Positions 14,339 to 23,098 are shown, counted from the stretch's first letter. The stretch: 24,976 bases of DNA from Pelagibacteraceae bacterium TMED146 (GCA_002171085.1 NHGV01000012.1:149895-174870), one strand, 5' to 3'. Translations and numbers: made by a program. The notes: generated from the sequence alone by a model not told the origin.

Positions 14339-15157
14339 TTATATAAATTTTTTAAGATAAGTCTTGCTAATATTTTTGTAAGGTAAATAAATAAAAATAT
14401 CTGTTGTTTTGACTACATGGTCAACCACAGCTCCATCACCAATTTTAGCCCCTAATCTTAAATAAGCCTTCACTAAAGTTGGTAGATTTTTAACAATTGA
14501 TAGTTCAGAAACATTATCTAAATTTGCGATATTCATATCTGTTTTGTGTTTTTCTAATGCTGAAACTCTAATTGACTCCTCCATTAGAAATTTCTGATAC
14601 AGATAAGTTAACTCTGTTTTAATATCATCTGGTTTATCATTTAAAAAACTTGCCATGCCAAATAAGACATCAATATTATGATCTAAAATATAATGATGAA
14701 TTTTTTTCCACATAAATTGTAATATATTTTTTTTTCTAAAATTTTTATGAATGCAAGAACGGCTTAATTCTAACAAATTATCGTTTTCATGATTATTTAT
14801 CATTTGATCAATATTAAATTCTTGTTTTGAGTAAAATCCACATCGTTTAGCAGATTTGCTATTTAACAATCGATAGGTTCCAACGACTTTCGTTTTAGAA
14901 AATTTACCGTTTTGATGTGTAACTATTAAATGATCTGCAAATTGGTCATATTTGTCAGAATCTTTTTTAAAATATTTTAAACTTATAATTTTTTTATCTC
15001 GTTCTGAAAAAAAAACTTTATATCGTAGCCGTTGTGCAGCCTTGATATCTTTTTGATTTTCGGCAAAATAACAATTTAGCCTAGGAGCAAAAAAGTCGGA
15101 AGTTATAATATTAACTTTTTTTGCAAAAGGTAACTTCGTTAACGGTTCAATTGACAT
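14339..15157 (-). CDS. olsB: OlsB-like ornithine N-acyltransferase
   Basis: This 272-residue member of the OlsB acyltransferase branch (GNAT-like fold) has AAQRLRYKVFFSE (40-52), YDQFADHLIV (70-79), KVVGTYRLL (90-98), FYSKQEFNID (108-117), LLELSRSCI (128-136), then LQFMWKKI and VLFGMASF. OlsB transfers a 3-hydroxyacyl chain from ACP to the alpha-amino group of ornithine, giving lyso-ornithine lipid for OlsA. It is the first gene of an olsB-olsA pair. A four-unit Pho box lies just upstream (15181-15220) in the correct orientation, so strong induction by phosphate starvation is expected. Only 7 bases separate the likely -10 from the ATG. Confidence 0.87.
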   Translation of the reverse strand: MSIEPLTKLPFAKKVNIITSDFFAPRLNCYFAENQKDIKAAQRLRYKVFFSERDKKIISLKYFKKDSDKYDQFADHLIVTHQNGKFSKTKVVGTYRLLNSKSAKRCGFYSKQEFNIDQMINNHENDNLLELSRSCIHKNFRKKNILQFMWKKIHHYILDHNIDVLFGMASFLNDKPDDIKTELTYLYQKFLMEESIRVSALEKHKTDMNIANLDNVSELSIVKNLPTLVKAYLRLGAKIGDGAVVDHVVKTTDIFIYLPYKNISKTYLKKFI

Positions 15158-15164
15158 AGAATGG

Positions 15165-15220
15165 TAATTAAAGTGATTTGGTTTCAGTAAAATGACAGTA
15201 TTGTTTCAGTATTATGACTT
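15165..15220 (-). promoter_or_regulatory. Tandem Pho box and -10 for olsBA, between olsB and phoR
   Basis: On the minus strand four 7-mers are phased at exactly 11 bp: AAGTCAT (15214-15220), CTGAAAC (15203-15209), CTGTCAT (15192-15198) and CTGAAAC (15181-15187). Spacers are AATA, AATA and TTTA. CTGTCAT is the canonical Pho half-site. Exactly 10 bp downstream lies TAATTA (15165-15170), the -10 position expected for PhoB-activated promoters. The array also lies upstream of phoR on the plus strand. Confidence 0.78.
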
Positions 15221-15232
15221 TTCACAAAATGA

Positions 15233-15238
15233 TATAAA
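15233..15238 (+). promoter_or_regulatory. Candidate -10 of phoR
   Basis: TATAAA lies 12 bases before the phoR ATG. The corresponding -35 region falls at the edge of the Pho-box array, so PhoB binding there could influence phoR as well as olsB. The match is weak because the background is AT-rich. Confidence 0.35.
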
Positions 15239-15250
15239 AGATTAATAAGT

Positions 15251-16471
15251 ATGAGAGTTATTTTAATCATTAACTATTTTGTAATAATTATTCTACTTTT
15301 TTTAAAAAAATTAGACTTAATTTCATTAATTATATTATTTATTTCAAATACCGGCGCACTTTATTTTATGTTTAAAAACCAAGATCAAAAAAAGGTAAAA
15401 GAAAAAACTGATGAAAAAATCTTAGTATCAACCAAAGCCTACACCTATGATGATATTGAAAATCAATTAATAAATGAAATTGAAGATTACATATTATTTA
15501 TTAATTCATTCAATGCTGTTTCTGCAGCAAATCAATCTGCAAAAAATTATTATGGCGATATAGTTGGAAAAGATTTGTCTAGTTTTATTAGGGCACCTGA
15601 ACTTCTAGATAAAATTGAAAATTCAAGAAATAATAGAATGAATGAATATCTTGAGTTTGAAATTAATCTTCCAACGTATAGTTTTTTTAGATTAACGATT
15701 GTCCCTTTGAGTCAAAGAAATGTTTTGATTGTTATTAAAGATTATACAGATGTAAAAAAATCAGAAAAATTAAGATCAGACTTTGTTGCTAATGTTAGTC
15801 ATGAACTCAAAACTCCACTAGTGTCTATAAAAGGATTTTTAGAGACAATATCTACGGCTGCAAAAGAAGATCCGAAAGCACAACAAAAATTCATTAAAAT
15901 TATGCAGGAACAAGCGGAAAAAATGGAAGTATTAATTTCAGATTTAATGTCATTAAGTCGTATAGAAATGCAAGAACATATTCAACCAAGCGAAAAAGTT
16001 AACTTAAACGATATTTTGGAAGGATTAGAGAAAATTCCAAATAAAATTGCTGAAAAAAAGAATGTTAGAATTGAAATCAATAAAAATAAAGAAGCTTCAT
16101 TGGTTCGTGGTGATTACGATAAAATCTCAGAAGTGATCCAAAACCTGTATGATAACGCAATTAAATACACTAAAAATAACTCAAATGTTCAATTATTTAT
16201 AAATTTTAATCAAAATAAATTTAGCAAAGGATCATTTAGTATTCATGTAAAGGATGAGGGAATAGGTATACCAAAAGATGAAATACACCGCGTTACTGAA
16301 AGATTTTATCGCACAGCAATCGCAAAAAAAAATTTAATTCAGGGTACAGGCCTTGGTTTAGCAATAGTTAAACATATTATTAATCAACATAGAGGAGACT
16401 TGGAAATTAATAGTAGACTTAATGAGGGAAGTGAGTTTATAGTTCATTTACCAGTATATGAAAAAATTTAG
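15251..16471 (+). CDS. phoR: Phosphate-regulon sensor histidine kinase PhoR
   Basis: This 406-residue membrane kinase has two N-terminal hydrophobic segments (about 4-18 and 22-42), a cytoplasmic PAS-like segment (about 70-165), and a HisKA dimerisation domain with phospho-acceptor H184 in FVANVSHELKTPL. The ATPase domain follows with N-box NLYDNAIKYTK, G1 DEGIGIP, F-box ERFYR and G2 GTGLGLAIVKHI. The domain order and position at the head of the pst/phoU/phoB set identify it as PhoR, which phosphorylates PhoB when phosphate is scarce. There is no large periplasmic domain, as expected for a sensor that reads the Pst/PhoU state. Its 3' end overlaps the next ORF by 14 bases. Confidence 0.93.
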   Translation: MRVILIINYFVIIILLFLKKLDLISLIILFISNTGALYFMFKNQDQKKVKEKTDEKILVSTKAYTYDDIENQLINEIEDYILFINSFNAVSAANQSAKNYYGDIVGKDLSSFIRAPELLDKIENSRNNRMNEYLEFEINLPTYSFFRLTIVPLSQRNVLIVIKDYTDVKKSEKLRSDFVANVSHELKTPLVSIKGFLETISTAAKEDPKAQQKFIKIMQEQAEKMEVLISDLMSLSRIEMQEHIQPSEKVNLNDILEGLEKIPNKIAEKKNVRIEINKNKEASLVRGDYDKISEVIQNLYDNAIKYTKNNSNVQLFINFNQNKFSKGSFSIHVKDEGIGIPKDEIHRVTERFYRTAIAKKNLIQGTGLGLAIVKHIINQHRGDLEINSRLNEGSEFIVHLPVYEKI

Positions 16472-17093
16472 TGTTTTCATAATATTATCAATACTTTTAT
16501 TTTCTAATAATTCAAATTCAGATCAAAAAGATGTCATTAAAAATTTGATGCAACGTCCTTTGAACTATCTTGATTTAGGCATCATTAATCTTGAAAGAGA
16601 TATGGAAAGATCAATTGATCGAATTATTAGCAGGTACACCTCAAGATTATTAGCCAATTTAATTGGTGATAGAAAGGAAGAAGTTGAAATGGCTGTAATT
16701 TATAATTGGAGAAAAACTGCAGTTACAGCCTCAATCTCTATACCCATGAGCTCGGGACTAGGAGAAAATGATTATTTGAGTTCGAGCAATAAATGCAGAG
16801 AAATTTTTGATGATGTAAGACATAATCTTCTAAGAAGTCAGCCAGAGTCTTCCCTGTCCGAGTCTCAAGTTGCATCGTATTTAGTCGAAAAATTTTATCC
16901 ACCTTCTAATCAACCCTGGACACTTCCTGAAGATTACAGAAAATCTTTAGTTAAATTGGTTTTACTAGAGGTGGTTTTAAGACCTACAAACAAATACGCT
17001 CTTTCAAAAGCCGTACTGCCAGTTTCTTGTAATGGAAATTTAGCAGAGGAAAAAGGTGATATAAAAGTTGTACATAATACAACTATTCAGTGA
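16458..17093 (+). CDS. Unknown exported protein between phoR and pstS
   Basis: This 211-residue protein is one I do not recognise. A signal peptide (residues 1 to about 21, ending NSNSD) implies periplasmic location. The mature part has a charged, probably helical stretch (ERDMERSIDRIISRYTSRLL), two cysteines (C113 and C191) that could pair, and a PPSNQPWTLPEDYRKS segment. It overlaps phoR by 14 bases, so translation is probably coupled. It is followed 4 bases after its stop by the Pho box of pstS, so it belongs to the phoR transcript and not the pstS promoter unit. The location suggests a periplasmic accessory to phosphate sensing or uptake; that is speculation from context only. Confidence 0.7.
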   Translation: MKKFSVFIILSILLFSNNSNSDQKDVIKNLMQRPLNYLDLGIINLERDMERSIDRIISRYTSRLLANLIGDRKEEVEMAVIYNWRKTAVTASISIPMSSGLGENDYLSSSNKCREIFDDVRHNLLRSQPESSLSESQVASYLVEKFYPPSNQPWTLPEDYRKSLVKLVLLEVVLRPTNKYALSKAVLPVSCNGNLAEEKGDIKVVHNTTIQ

Positions 17094-17096
17094 GCA

Positions 17097-17130
17097 TTTT
17101 AACAAAACTGTAATAATTACTTAATATTAA
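17097..17130 (+). promoter_or_regulatory. Pho box and -10 of pstS
   Basis: TTTTAAC (17097-17103) and CTGTAAT (17108-17114) are spaced by four bases. Exactly 10 bp later comes TATTAA (17125-17130), a plausible -10. This gives a leader of about 50 bases before pstS. The same 7-mer pair occurs upstream of plcP. Confidence 0.68.
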
Positions 17131-17187
17131 TGCCAACACAATTACGTAAGTAACGCAAACATTTAAACTTTAATTAAAGGAAGAAAA

Positions 17188-18210
17188 ATGAAAAAACTTA
17201 ACTTTGTACTTTCTCTTTTAGTTGCTATCGCTATTTCTGGTGCGGCTTCTGCAAGAGATCAAATCAAAATTGTTGGTTCATCTACAGTTTATCCTTATGC
17301 AACTGTTGTTGCTGAAAAATTTGGTAAGTCTGGTTTTAAAACTCCAGTTATCGAATCGACTGGAACTGGTGGAGGAATGAAACTATTTTGTGCAGGTGTT
17401 GGAACACAACATCCTGATATCACTAATGCATCAAGAGCAATCAAATCAAAAGAAAAAGCTCTTTGTGCAAAAAATGGTGTAAAAGATATTGTTGAAATCG
17501 TAGTAGGTAACGACGGTATTTCTTTTGCTCATTCAGTGAAAGCAAAAGATATGAACTTTACCAAAGAGCAACTTTGGAGAGCTTTAGCTCACGATGTTGA
17601 TGTAAACGGTAAAGTAGTAAAAAATCCTTACAAAAAATGGAGCGATATTGATAAGTCTTTGCCTAGTAAAGGTATTAAGATTTTAGTACCTCCACCAACT
17701 TCTGGAACTAGAGATGCTTGGAACTCATTAGTAATGGGTAAAGGTTGTTCTAAAGCTGCAAAAGCTGCGTTTACAGCTGCTGGAAAAAAAGCAAAAAAAG
17801 CTTGTGCTAAGCTTAGAGAAGATGGTTTAGCAGTAGAAGCTGGTGAAAACGATACTTTAATCGTAAATAAACTAGCTGCTGATCCAGATATGTTTGGTTT
17901 ATTTGGTTTTTCATACTTAGTAGCTAACAAAGATAAAATCAAAGCAACTAAAGTTGAAGGAAAACTTCCTTCATTAGCATCTATTCAAGATTACACGTAC
18001 CCAATCGCAAGACCTTTATTTTTCTATGTGAAAAAAGCTCACGTTGGAACTGTACCGGGAATTAAAGAATATTTGAAAGAGTTTACTGCTAAAGGAACTA
18101 TGGGTCCAAAAGGTTATTTAACTGATATTGGATTAGTACCTCTAGATAGCAAATCTTACAAAAAGACAAGAACTGCTGGAACTAAACTTAAAACAATTAA
18201 GTTAAACTAG
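17188..18210 (+). CDS. pstS: Phosphate ABC transporter substrate-binding protein PstS
   Basis: This is a 340-residue periplasmic phosphate-binding protein. The signal peptide ends GAASA (residues 18-22). Phosphate-binding segments are IKIVGSSTVYPYA (26-38), ESTGTGGGMKLF, TNASRAIKSKE and PPPTSGTRDAW. A lysine/alanine-rich stretch with cysteines (KAAKAAFTAAGKKAKKACAK) is present. A strong Shine-Dalgarno AAAGGAAG (17176-17183) lies 4 bases before the ATG, one of the clearest in the window, fitting high expression. It has its own Pho-box promoter. A GC-rich hairpin follows the stop and probably separates pstS expression from the permease genes. Confidence 0.97.
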   Translation: MKKLNFVLSLLVAIAISGAASARDQIKIVGSSTVYPYATVVAEKFGKSGFKTPVIESTGTGGGMKLFCAGVGTQHPDITNASRAIKSKEKALCAKNGVKDIVEIVVGNDGISFAHSVKAKDMNFTKEQLWRALAHDVDVNGKVVKNPYKKWSDIDKSLPSKGIKILVPPPTSGTRDAWNSLVMGKGCSKAAKAAFTAAGKKAKKACAKLREDGLAVEAGENDTLIVNKLAADPDMFGLFGFSYLVANKDKIKATKVEGKLPSLASIQDYTYPIARPLFFYVKKAHVGTVPGIKEYLKEFTAKGTMGPKGYLTDIGLVPLDSKSYKKTRTAGTKLKTIKLN

Positions 18211-18223
18211 TCTAGTTTTTAAA

Positions 18224-18250
18224 TTGAGGGCCTATATACTAGGCCCTCAA
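18224..18250 (+). other. GC-rich hairpin between pstS and pstC
   Basis: TTGAGGGCCTA (18224-18234) pairs perfectly with TAGGCCCTCAA (18240-18250) around a 5-base loop, giving an 11-bp stem in an AT-rich region. It is followed by AAAATAC, not a T-run, so it does not look like an intrinsic terminator. A likelier role is protecting the 3' end of processed pstS mRNA, or partial attenuation before pstCAB. Confidence 0.65.
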
Positions 18251-18274
18251 AATACTGTTAACCAAGAGGAAACT

Positions 18275-19678
18275 TTGAATTCAATTCTTATCCTAGCTCT
18301 AATTCTTTTTGGTTTAACAAGCTTTTATTTTGGAAAATCAAGAATAAAAAAAGTTACTACAAATGGGACATTTGAGCCAAAAGCGCTTCCTCATTTTTAT
18401 GGATATTATCAAGCACTTTGGTGTGCCTTACCTGCTTTAGTTATAATTTCAATTTGGACAGTTTCTGAACCCTTAATTTTAAAAAATGTTATCGAAAATA
18501 AAATTCAAATTTCATCACTTAACGAATTGTCAAAAGATGAATTAAATTTAATTTATTCTCAAATTGTATCTTTTGCACAAGGTAATTTTTCTGGTCAAAT
18601 TACCAAAGGAATCGAGGCTGGTGCAATAACTTATAAAAATTTATTATCAATTTCACAGGGTGCAAAAATTATATTGTTTTTTTGTGCAATAATTGCAACA
18701 TCTTTATTTGCTTATAATCAAATCAATAAAAATGTTCATGCAAGAGAACGTGTTGAGAAAACCCTAACTGTTATTCTTTTTTTATCATCTGTAGCAGCAA
18801 TTCTTACAACTATAGGAATTATTTTTTCATTATTATTTGAAACCATTCAATTTTTTTCAAAGATTAATCCATTAGATTTTTTCTTTGGTTTAGGATGGTC
18901 TCCACAAAAGGCCTTTATAAGTGATCCAACAAATCTAACTCCGCAAGAAGCCAAGGATTTAAAAGAAGCTTTTGGAGCTGTTCCTCTATTTGCGGGAACA
19001 GCCTTTATAGCATTTATCGCAATGTGCGTTGCTGTACCAATCGGTCTTTACTCGGGAATTTATCTTGCAGAATACGCAACAACAAAGCAAAGAAAATGGG
19101 GTAAACCAATTATTGAAATTTTAGCAGGGGTGCCAACTGTTGTTTATGGTTTTTTTGCAGCTTTAACTGTTGGTCCATTTTTTAGAGTGATTGGAGATTC
19201 GATTGGTTTAGAGGTATCTTCTGAAAGTGCTCTAGCCGCAGGTTTAGTGATGGGCGTCATGATTATTCCATTTGTTTCATCATTATCTGATGATGTAATC
19301 AATGCAGTTCCACAATCTCTTAGAGAGGGATCTTATGCGATGGGCGCAACTAAATCTGAAACGATAAAAAAAGTTGTTTTTCCAGCAGCGTTACCAGGAA
19401 TTGTTGGGTCAATTCTTTTAGCAGTTTCAAGAGCGGTAGGTGAAACAATGATTGTCGTGATGGCGGCAGGTTTAGCTGCAAATTTAACAATCAATCCACT
19501 TGAAGCGACTACAACAATAACAACTCAAATTGTAATGATTTTAGTAGGAGACCAAGAGTTTACAAGTGCCAAAACCCAATCAGCCTTTGCGCTTGGGCTT
19601 ACACTATTTGTTTTAACATTAATTTTAAATTTCATAGCCCTGAGAATTGTAAAAAAATATAGAGAAAAATATGACTAG
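18275..19678 (+). CDS. pstC: Phosphate ABC transporter permease PstC
   Basis: This is a 467-residue inner-membrane permease. I place the start at TTG 18275-18277, preceded by AGAGGA (18265-18270). The alternative at 18224 lies inside the hairpin stem and adds residues with no membrane character. The protein then begins NSILILALILFGLTSFYF. The N-terminal region is longer than in E. coli PstC, as in other alphaproteobacteria. The transport domain carries the EAA loop VPQSLREGSYAMGATKSE, which contacts PstB. With PstA it forms the phosphate channel. It overlaps pstA by 8 bases. Confidence 0.95.
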   Translation: MNSILILALILFGLTSFYFGKSRIKKVTTNGTFEPKALPHFYGYYQALWCALPALVIISIWTVSEPLILKNVIENKIQISSLNELSKDELNLIYSQIVSFAQGNFSGQITKGIEAGAITYKNLLSISQGAKIILFFCAIIATSLFAYNQINKNVHARERVEKTLTVILFLSSVAAILTTIGIIFSLLFETIQFFSKINPLDFFFGLGWSPQKAFISDPTNLTPQEAKDLKEAFGAVPLFAGTAFIAFIAMCVAVPIGLYSGIYLAEYATTKQRKWGKPIIEILAGVPTVVYGFFAALTVGPFFRVIGDSIGLEVSSESALAAGLVMGVMIIPFVSSLSDDVINAVPQSLREGSYAMGATKSETIKKVVFPAALPGIVGSILLAVSRAVGETMIVVMAAGLAANLTINPLEATTTITTQIVMILVGDQEFTSAKTQSAFALGLTLFVLTLILNFIALRIVKKYREKYD

Positions 19679-20936
19679 AGAACAAAGGTTAAAAAAAAGA
19701 TACGCTTCTGAAAAACGTTTTAGGTTTTTGGGTATCGGTGCAATTGCAATCTCCATATTTTTTGTATGTCTTTTGTTATTTAAAGTATTTTCCACAGGAA
19801 GTACCGCTTTTATCAAGACAACTATTATGACTGAAGTTGATTTTAATAAGGAGCTTTTAGAACTAGGAGATGTGAAAAATCCAACATTGAAACAAATCAA
19901 AGAGGCTGAATTTTTTGATGTAACCTATAAAGCAGCAACAGGACTATTTCCATATAAAAATGATGAAGAAGAAAAAGGTGTTAAAACACTTTTAAGTGGA
20001 AATTATGAAACAGAAATAAAAAATTATTTATTAAATAATCCGGAGCTACTTGGACAAAAGGTTACAATTGAACTGACGGCTTCAGATGATTTAGATCAGT
20101 TACATAAAGGAAATTTCCCAAGAGATATCCCAGAAGATAGAAGAAGGTTAAACAATTTTCAATTAAATGTTTACGATAATTTAGTAGAGCAAGGAAAAAT
20201 TGGAACTGCATTTGGAAATTACTTTTTCTTTTCCGGAGATTCTAGAGACCCAGAAATAGCTGGTGTTGCAGGTGCAGTTATAGGATCCTTCTTTTCAATT
20301 ATAATTTGTCTAATGATTGCTTTTCCAATTGCTTTAATGGCAGCAGTTTACTTGGAAGAATTTGCTCCAAAAAATACTTTTACTGATATTATAGAAATTA
20401 ATATTAATAATTTAGCAGCTGTTCCATCAATTGTTTTTGGTCTATTAGGATTGGGAATGCTTCTTAGTGTTTTTGGACTACCAAGATCTACATCTTTAGT
20501 AGGTGGAATTACGCTGTCTTTAATGACATTGCCAACCATTATTATTGCTTGCAGGGCATCATTAAAAGCCGTTCCCCCTTCAATTCGTGAGGGTGCACTT
20601 GCTGTTGGAGCATCAAGAGTTCAAACTGTAATGCATCATGTTGTTCCACTCGCTATGCCAGGTACTTTATCTGGAACTATTATCGGCTTGGCTCAAGCCT
20701 TAGGAGAAACAGCGCCTTTACTATTAATTGGTATGGTAGCGTTTGTGGTAGACGTGCCAAGTGTTCCAACTGATCCATCAACTTCTCTTCCTGTTCAGAT
20801 TTATTTATGGTCTGAGTCTGCAGAGAGAGGATTTGTTGAAAAAACTTCAGCAACTATCATGTTGCTAATTGGTTTTTTAATTATTATGAACTCTCTAGCT
20901 GTTTGGGCTAGACAAAAATTTGAAAGGAAATGGTAA
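19671..20936 (+). CDS. pstA: Phosphate ABC transporter permease PstA
   Basis: This is a 421-residue permease partner of PstC. After the first membrane helix (about residues 18-40) there is a non-membrane insert of some 140 residues. It corresponds to the DUF3333-type segment found in alphaproteobacterial PstA and absent from E. coli PstA. The membrane domain follows, with the EAA loop [18 protein letters not shown] and the [11 protein letters not shown] segment. The start overlaps the end of pstC (ATGACTAG), indicating coupling. Together with PstC and PstB it drives ATP-dependent phosphate import. Confidence 0.95.
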   Translation: MTREQRLKKRYASEKRFRFLGIGAIAISIFFVCLLLFKVFSTGSTAFIKTTIMTEVDFNKELLELGDVKNPTLKQIKEAEFFDVTYKAATGLFPYKNDEEEKGVKTLLSGNYETEIKNYLLNNPELLGQKVTIELTASDDLDQLHKGNFPRDIPEDRRRLNNFQLNVYDNLVEQGKIGTAFGNYFFFSGDSRDPEIAGVAGAVIGSFFSIIICLMIAFPIALMAAVYLEEFAPKNTFTDIIEININNLAAVPSIVFGLLGLGMLLSVFGLPRSTSLVGGITLSLMTLPTIIIACRASLKAVPPSIREGALAVGASRVQTVMHHVVPLAMPGTLSGTIIGLAQALGETAPLLLIGMVAFVVDVPSVPTDPSTSLPVQIYLWSESAERGFVEKTSATIMLLIGFLIIMNSLAVWARQKFERKW

Positions 20937-20937
20937 A

Positions 20938-21696
20938 ATGAGTAATAAAATTGTCGCTAAAAAAGTATCAGTTTTTTATGGGCCAAAACAAGCATTGTTT
21001 GATGTTGATTTAAATGTTGCTGAAAAGCAAGTAACAGCTTTAATTGGACCATCTGGATGCGGAAAATCAACATTCATTAGATGTCTAAATCGTATGAATG
21101 ATGTCATTGATATTTGTAAAGTTAGTGGAAACATAGAAATTGATGGAAAAGATATTTATGACAAATCCGTTGATGTTGTTCAACTTAGAGAAAAAGTAGG
21201 AATGGTTTTTCAAAAACCAAATCCATTTCCAAAAAGTATTTATGAAAATATATCTTATGGACCAACTATTCATGGAATTGCAAAAGATAAAACTCACATG
21301 GATGAAATTGTTGAAACAAGTTTAAAAAAAGCTGCTTTATGGGACGAGGTAAAGGATCGGTTAGATCAGCCAGGAACAGGATTATCAGGAGGTCAGCAAC
21401 AACGACTATGTATAGCTCGAGCTATTTCAATTAACCCTGAGGTTATCTTGATGGATGAGCCTTGTTCTGCCCTGGATCCCATTGCAACTGCTAAAATTGA
21501 AACTTTAATAGATGATTTAAAGTCATCATATACAATAGCCATTGTTACTCATTCCATGGCGCAGGCTGCTAGAGTATCTCAGCATACAGGCTTTTTTCAT
21601 TTAGGAAAATTAATAGAATTTGATTTTACGGACAAAATATTTAAAAATCCAGAGAACCAAATGACACAAGATTATATAACAGGAAGGTTTGGTTAA
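20938..21696 (+). CDS. pstB: Phosphate ABC transporter ATPase PstB
   Basis: This is a 252-residue ATPase. I start it at ATG 20938-20940, one base after the pstA stop; the longer frame from 20920 adds six residues foreign to the family. Motifs are Walker [10 protein letters not shown] (37-45), Q-loop FQKPNPFP (91-98), ABC signature LSGGQQQR (149-156), Walker [13 protein letters not shown] (169-180) and the H-loop THSM. These are diagnostic for PstB, including the typical CxALDP variant of the D-loop. It couples ATP hydrolysis to phosphate import through PstC/PstA. Confidence 0.97.
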   Translation: MSNKIVAKKVSVFYGPKQALFDVDLNVAEKQVTALIGPSGCGKSTFIRCLNRMNDVIDICKVSGNIEIDGKDIYDKSVDVVQLREKVGMVFQKPNPFPKSIYENISYGPTIHGIAKDKTHMDEIVETSLKKAALWDEVKDRLDQPGTGLSGGQQQRLCIARAISINPEVILMDEPCSALDPIATAKIETLIDDLKSSYTIAIVTHSMAQAARVSQHTGFFHLGKLIEFDFTDKIFKNPENQMTQDYITGRFG

Positions 21697-21700
21697 AATT

Positions 21701-22405
21701 ATGAATGAACATATCGTAAAATCATATGATGAACAATTAAGTATACTCAAAAATACCATTGCAAAGATGGGCTCACTTGCAGAAAGACAAATTAAAGATG
21801 CTACTGAAGCTGCATTAAAGCAAGACCAAGGATTTGCAGATGCAATTGTTGGAAAAGATGACAGAATTGATGATCTAGAAAAAAGTATCGAACAACAGGT
21901 TGTTAATCTTCTTACTATGCGTCAACCTCTTGCTATTGACTTAAGAGAGACAGTATCTGCAATGAAGATTTCTTCTGATTTAGAGCGAATTGGTGATTTA
22001 TCTAAAAACATTGCAAAGCGATCACGTCATTTAGATCAAAATATAGTTGATGATATAAATAAAAATTTTAGCGCAGCATCTGTAAAAGTTCAAAAAAATG
22101 TTAAATTTGTTTTAGACGCATTCTTAAATCGCGATGCTAAATTAGCTGAGCAGGTTTGGTATGCAGATGAAGAGATTGATACTTTAGTTGATATTTGTAT
22201 GAACTCAATTTTAAAGTGCATAGAAAAATCTAGTGATGGTAGTGGTGCAGCAGCATGTTCTCAAATGATGTTTATGTCTAAAAATTTAGAAAGAATTGGC
22301 GATCACGCAACGAATATTGCAGAAACCGTTTATTTTTTGGTTACAGGTGATTATTTGGAAGGTGATAGACCTAAAGGAGAATCGGATATAGTATCTGGTC
22401 AATAA
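21701..22405 (+). CDS. phoU: Phosphate signalling protein PhoU
   Basis: This 234-residue cytoplasmic protein has two PhoU repeats. Each carries the metal-binding signature: DLERIGDLSKNIAKR in the first half and NLERIGDHATNIAE in the second. PhoU links the occupancy of the Pst transporter to PhoR and shuts the Pho response down when phosphate is plentiful. I start at ATG 21701, four bases after the pstB stop; the alternative TTG at 21689 only adds MVKI. Its place between pstB and phoB is the usual alphaproteobacterial order. Confidence 0.96.
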   Translation: MNEHIVKSYDEQLSILKNTIAKMGSLAERQIKDATEAALKQDQGFADAIVGKDDRIDDLEKSIEQQVVNLLTMRQPLAIDLRETVSAMKISSDLERIGDLSKNIAKRSRHLDQNIVDDINKNFSAASVKVQKNVKFVLDAFLNRDAKLAEQVWYADEEIDTLVDICMNSILKCIEKSSDGSGAAACSQMMFMSKNLERIGDHATNIAETVYFLVTGDYLEGDRPKGESDIVSGQ

Positions 22406-22411
22406 ATTTTT

Positions 22412-23098
22412 ATGAGCGCAACAATTTTAGTTGTTGAAGATGAAAAATCTATATCGACCTTAATTCAATATAATTTGGAAAAAGAAGGTTTTAAAGTGCA
22501 TACTTCCGAAACAGGAGAAGATGGGTTCGATCAAATAAAAAAAAGCCTTCCAGATTTAGTGTTATTAGATTGGATGCTTCCAGATTTATCTGGAATTGAT
22601 ATTTGTAAACAAATAAAAAAAGACGCAAAGTTAAAATCAATACCTGTAATTATGCTAACTGCAAAATCAGAAGAGGCAGATAAAATTCGAGGCTTTGAAA
22701 CTGGAGCAGATGATTATGTCACCAAACCCTTTAGTACAAAAGAGCTTATATTAAGAATCCAAGCTTTATTAAAAAGAGTAAAACCTTCGTTAACTGAAGA
22801 TATTGCTTCATTTAAAGATATTAAAATTGATCGACTAGCTAGAAGAGTTTACCGAGGTGATAAAGAAATTAAATTAGGCCCTACAGAATACAATTTGTTA
22901 AACTTTTTTATTAAAAATCCAATGCGTGTTTATTCTAGAGAACAATTACTTAACCAGGTCTGGGGCAATGAGATATATGTAGAAAGCCGTACCGTTGATG
23001 TTCATATTAGAAGATTGAGAAAAGCAATTAATTTAGACAATCAAGATGATTTAATCAGAACTGTAAGGTCAGCAGGTTACGCTTTAGATAGTCAGTAA
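22412..23098 (+). CDS. phoB: Phosphate-regulon response regulator PhoB
   Basis: This is a 228-residue OmpR-family regulator. The receiver domain (1 to about 120) has E9/D10, phospho-acceptor D53 in LLDWMLPD, T83 and K105 in YVTKPFS. The C-terminal winged helix (about 130-226) includes GPTEYNLLNFF and ESRTVDVHIRRLRKAI. It should bind the 11-bp-phased repeats upstream of plcP, olsB and pstS. It lies 6 bases after phoU and ends the operon; its last 7 bases overlap the convergent SixA-like gene, leaving no room for a terminator. Confidence 0.96.
   Translation: MSATILVVEDEKSISTLIQYNLEKEGFKVHTSETGEDGFDQIKKSLPDLVLLDWMLPDLSGIDICKQIKKDAKLKSIPVIMLTAKSEEADKIRGFETGADDYVTKPFSTKELILRIQALLKRVKPSLTEDIASFKDIKIDRLARRVYRGDKEIKLGPTEYNLLNFFIKNPMRVYSREQLLNQVWGNEIYVESRTVDVHIRRLRKAINLDNQDDLIRTVRSAGYALDSQ

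Noticed and set aside
17628-17942. 104-codon ORF antisense to pstS
   Set aside because: It lies wholly within pstS on the other strand, has no start signal or known motif, and mirrors pstS codon bias.
18224-18250. Intrinsic terminator after pstS
   Set aside because: The stem is strong but followed by AAAATAC rather than a T-run, and the operon clearly continues into pstC.
18224-18274. Upstream TTG start for pstC
   Set aside because: It sits inside the hairpin stem and lacks a ribosome site; TTG 18275 has AGAGGA upstream and starts at the membrane helix.
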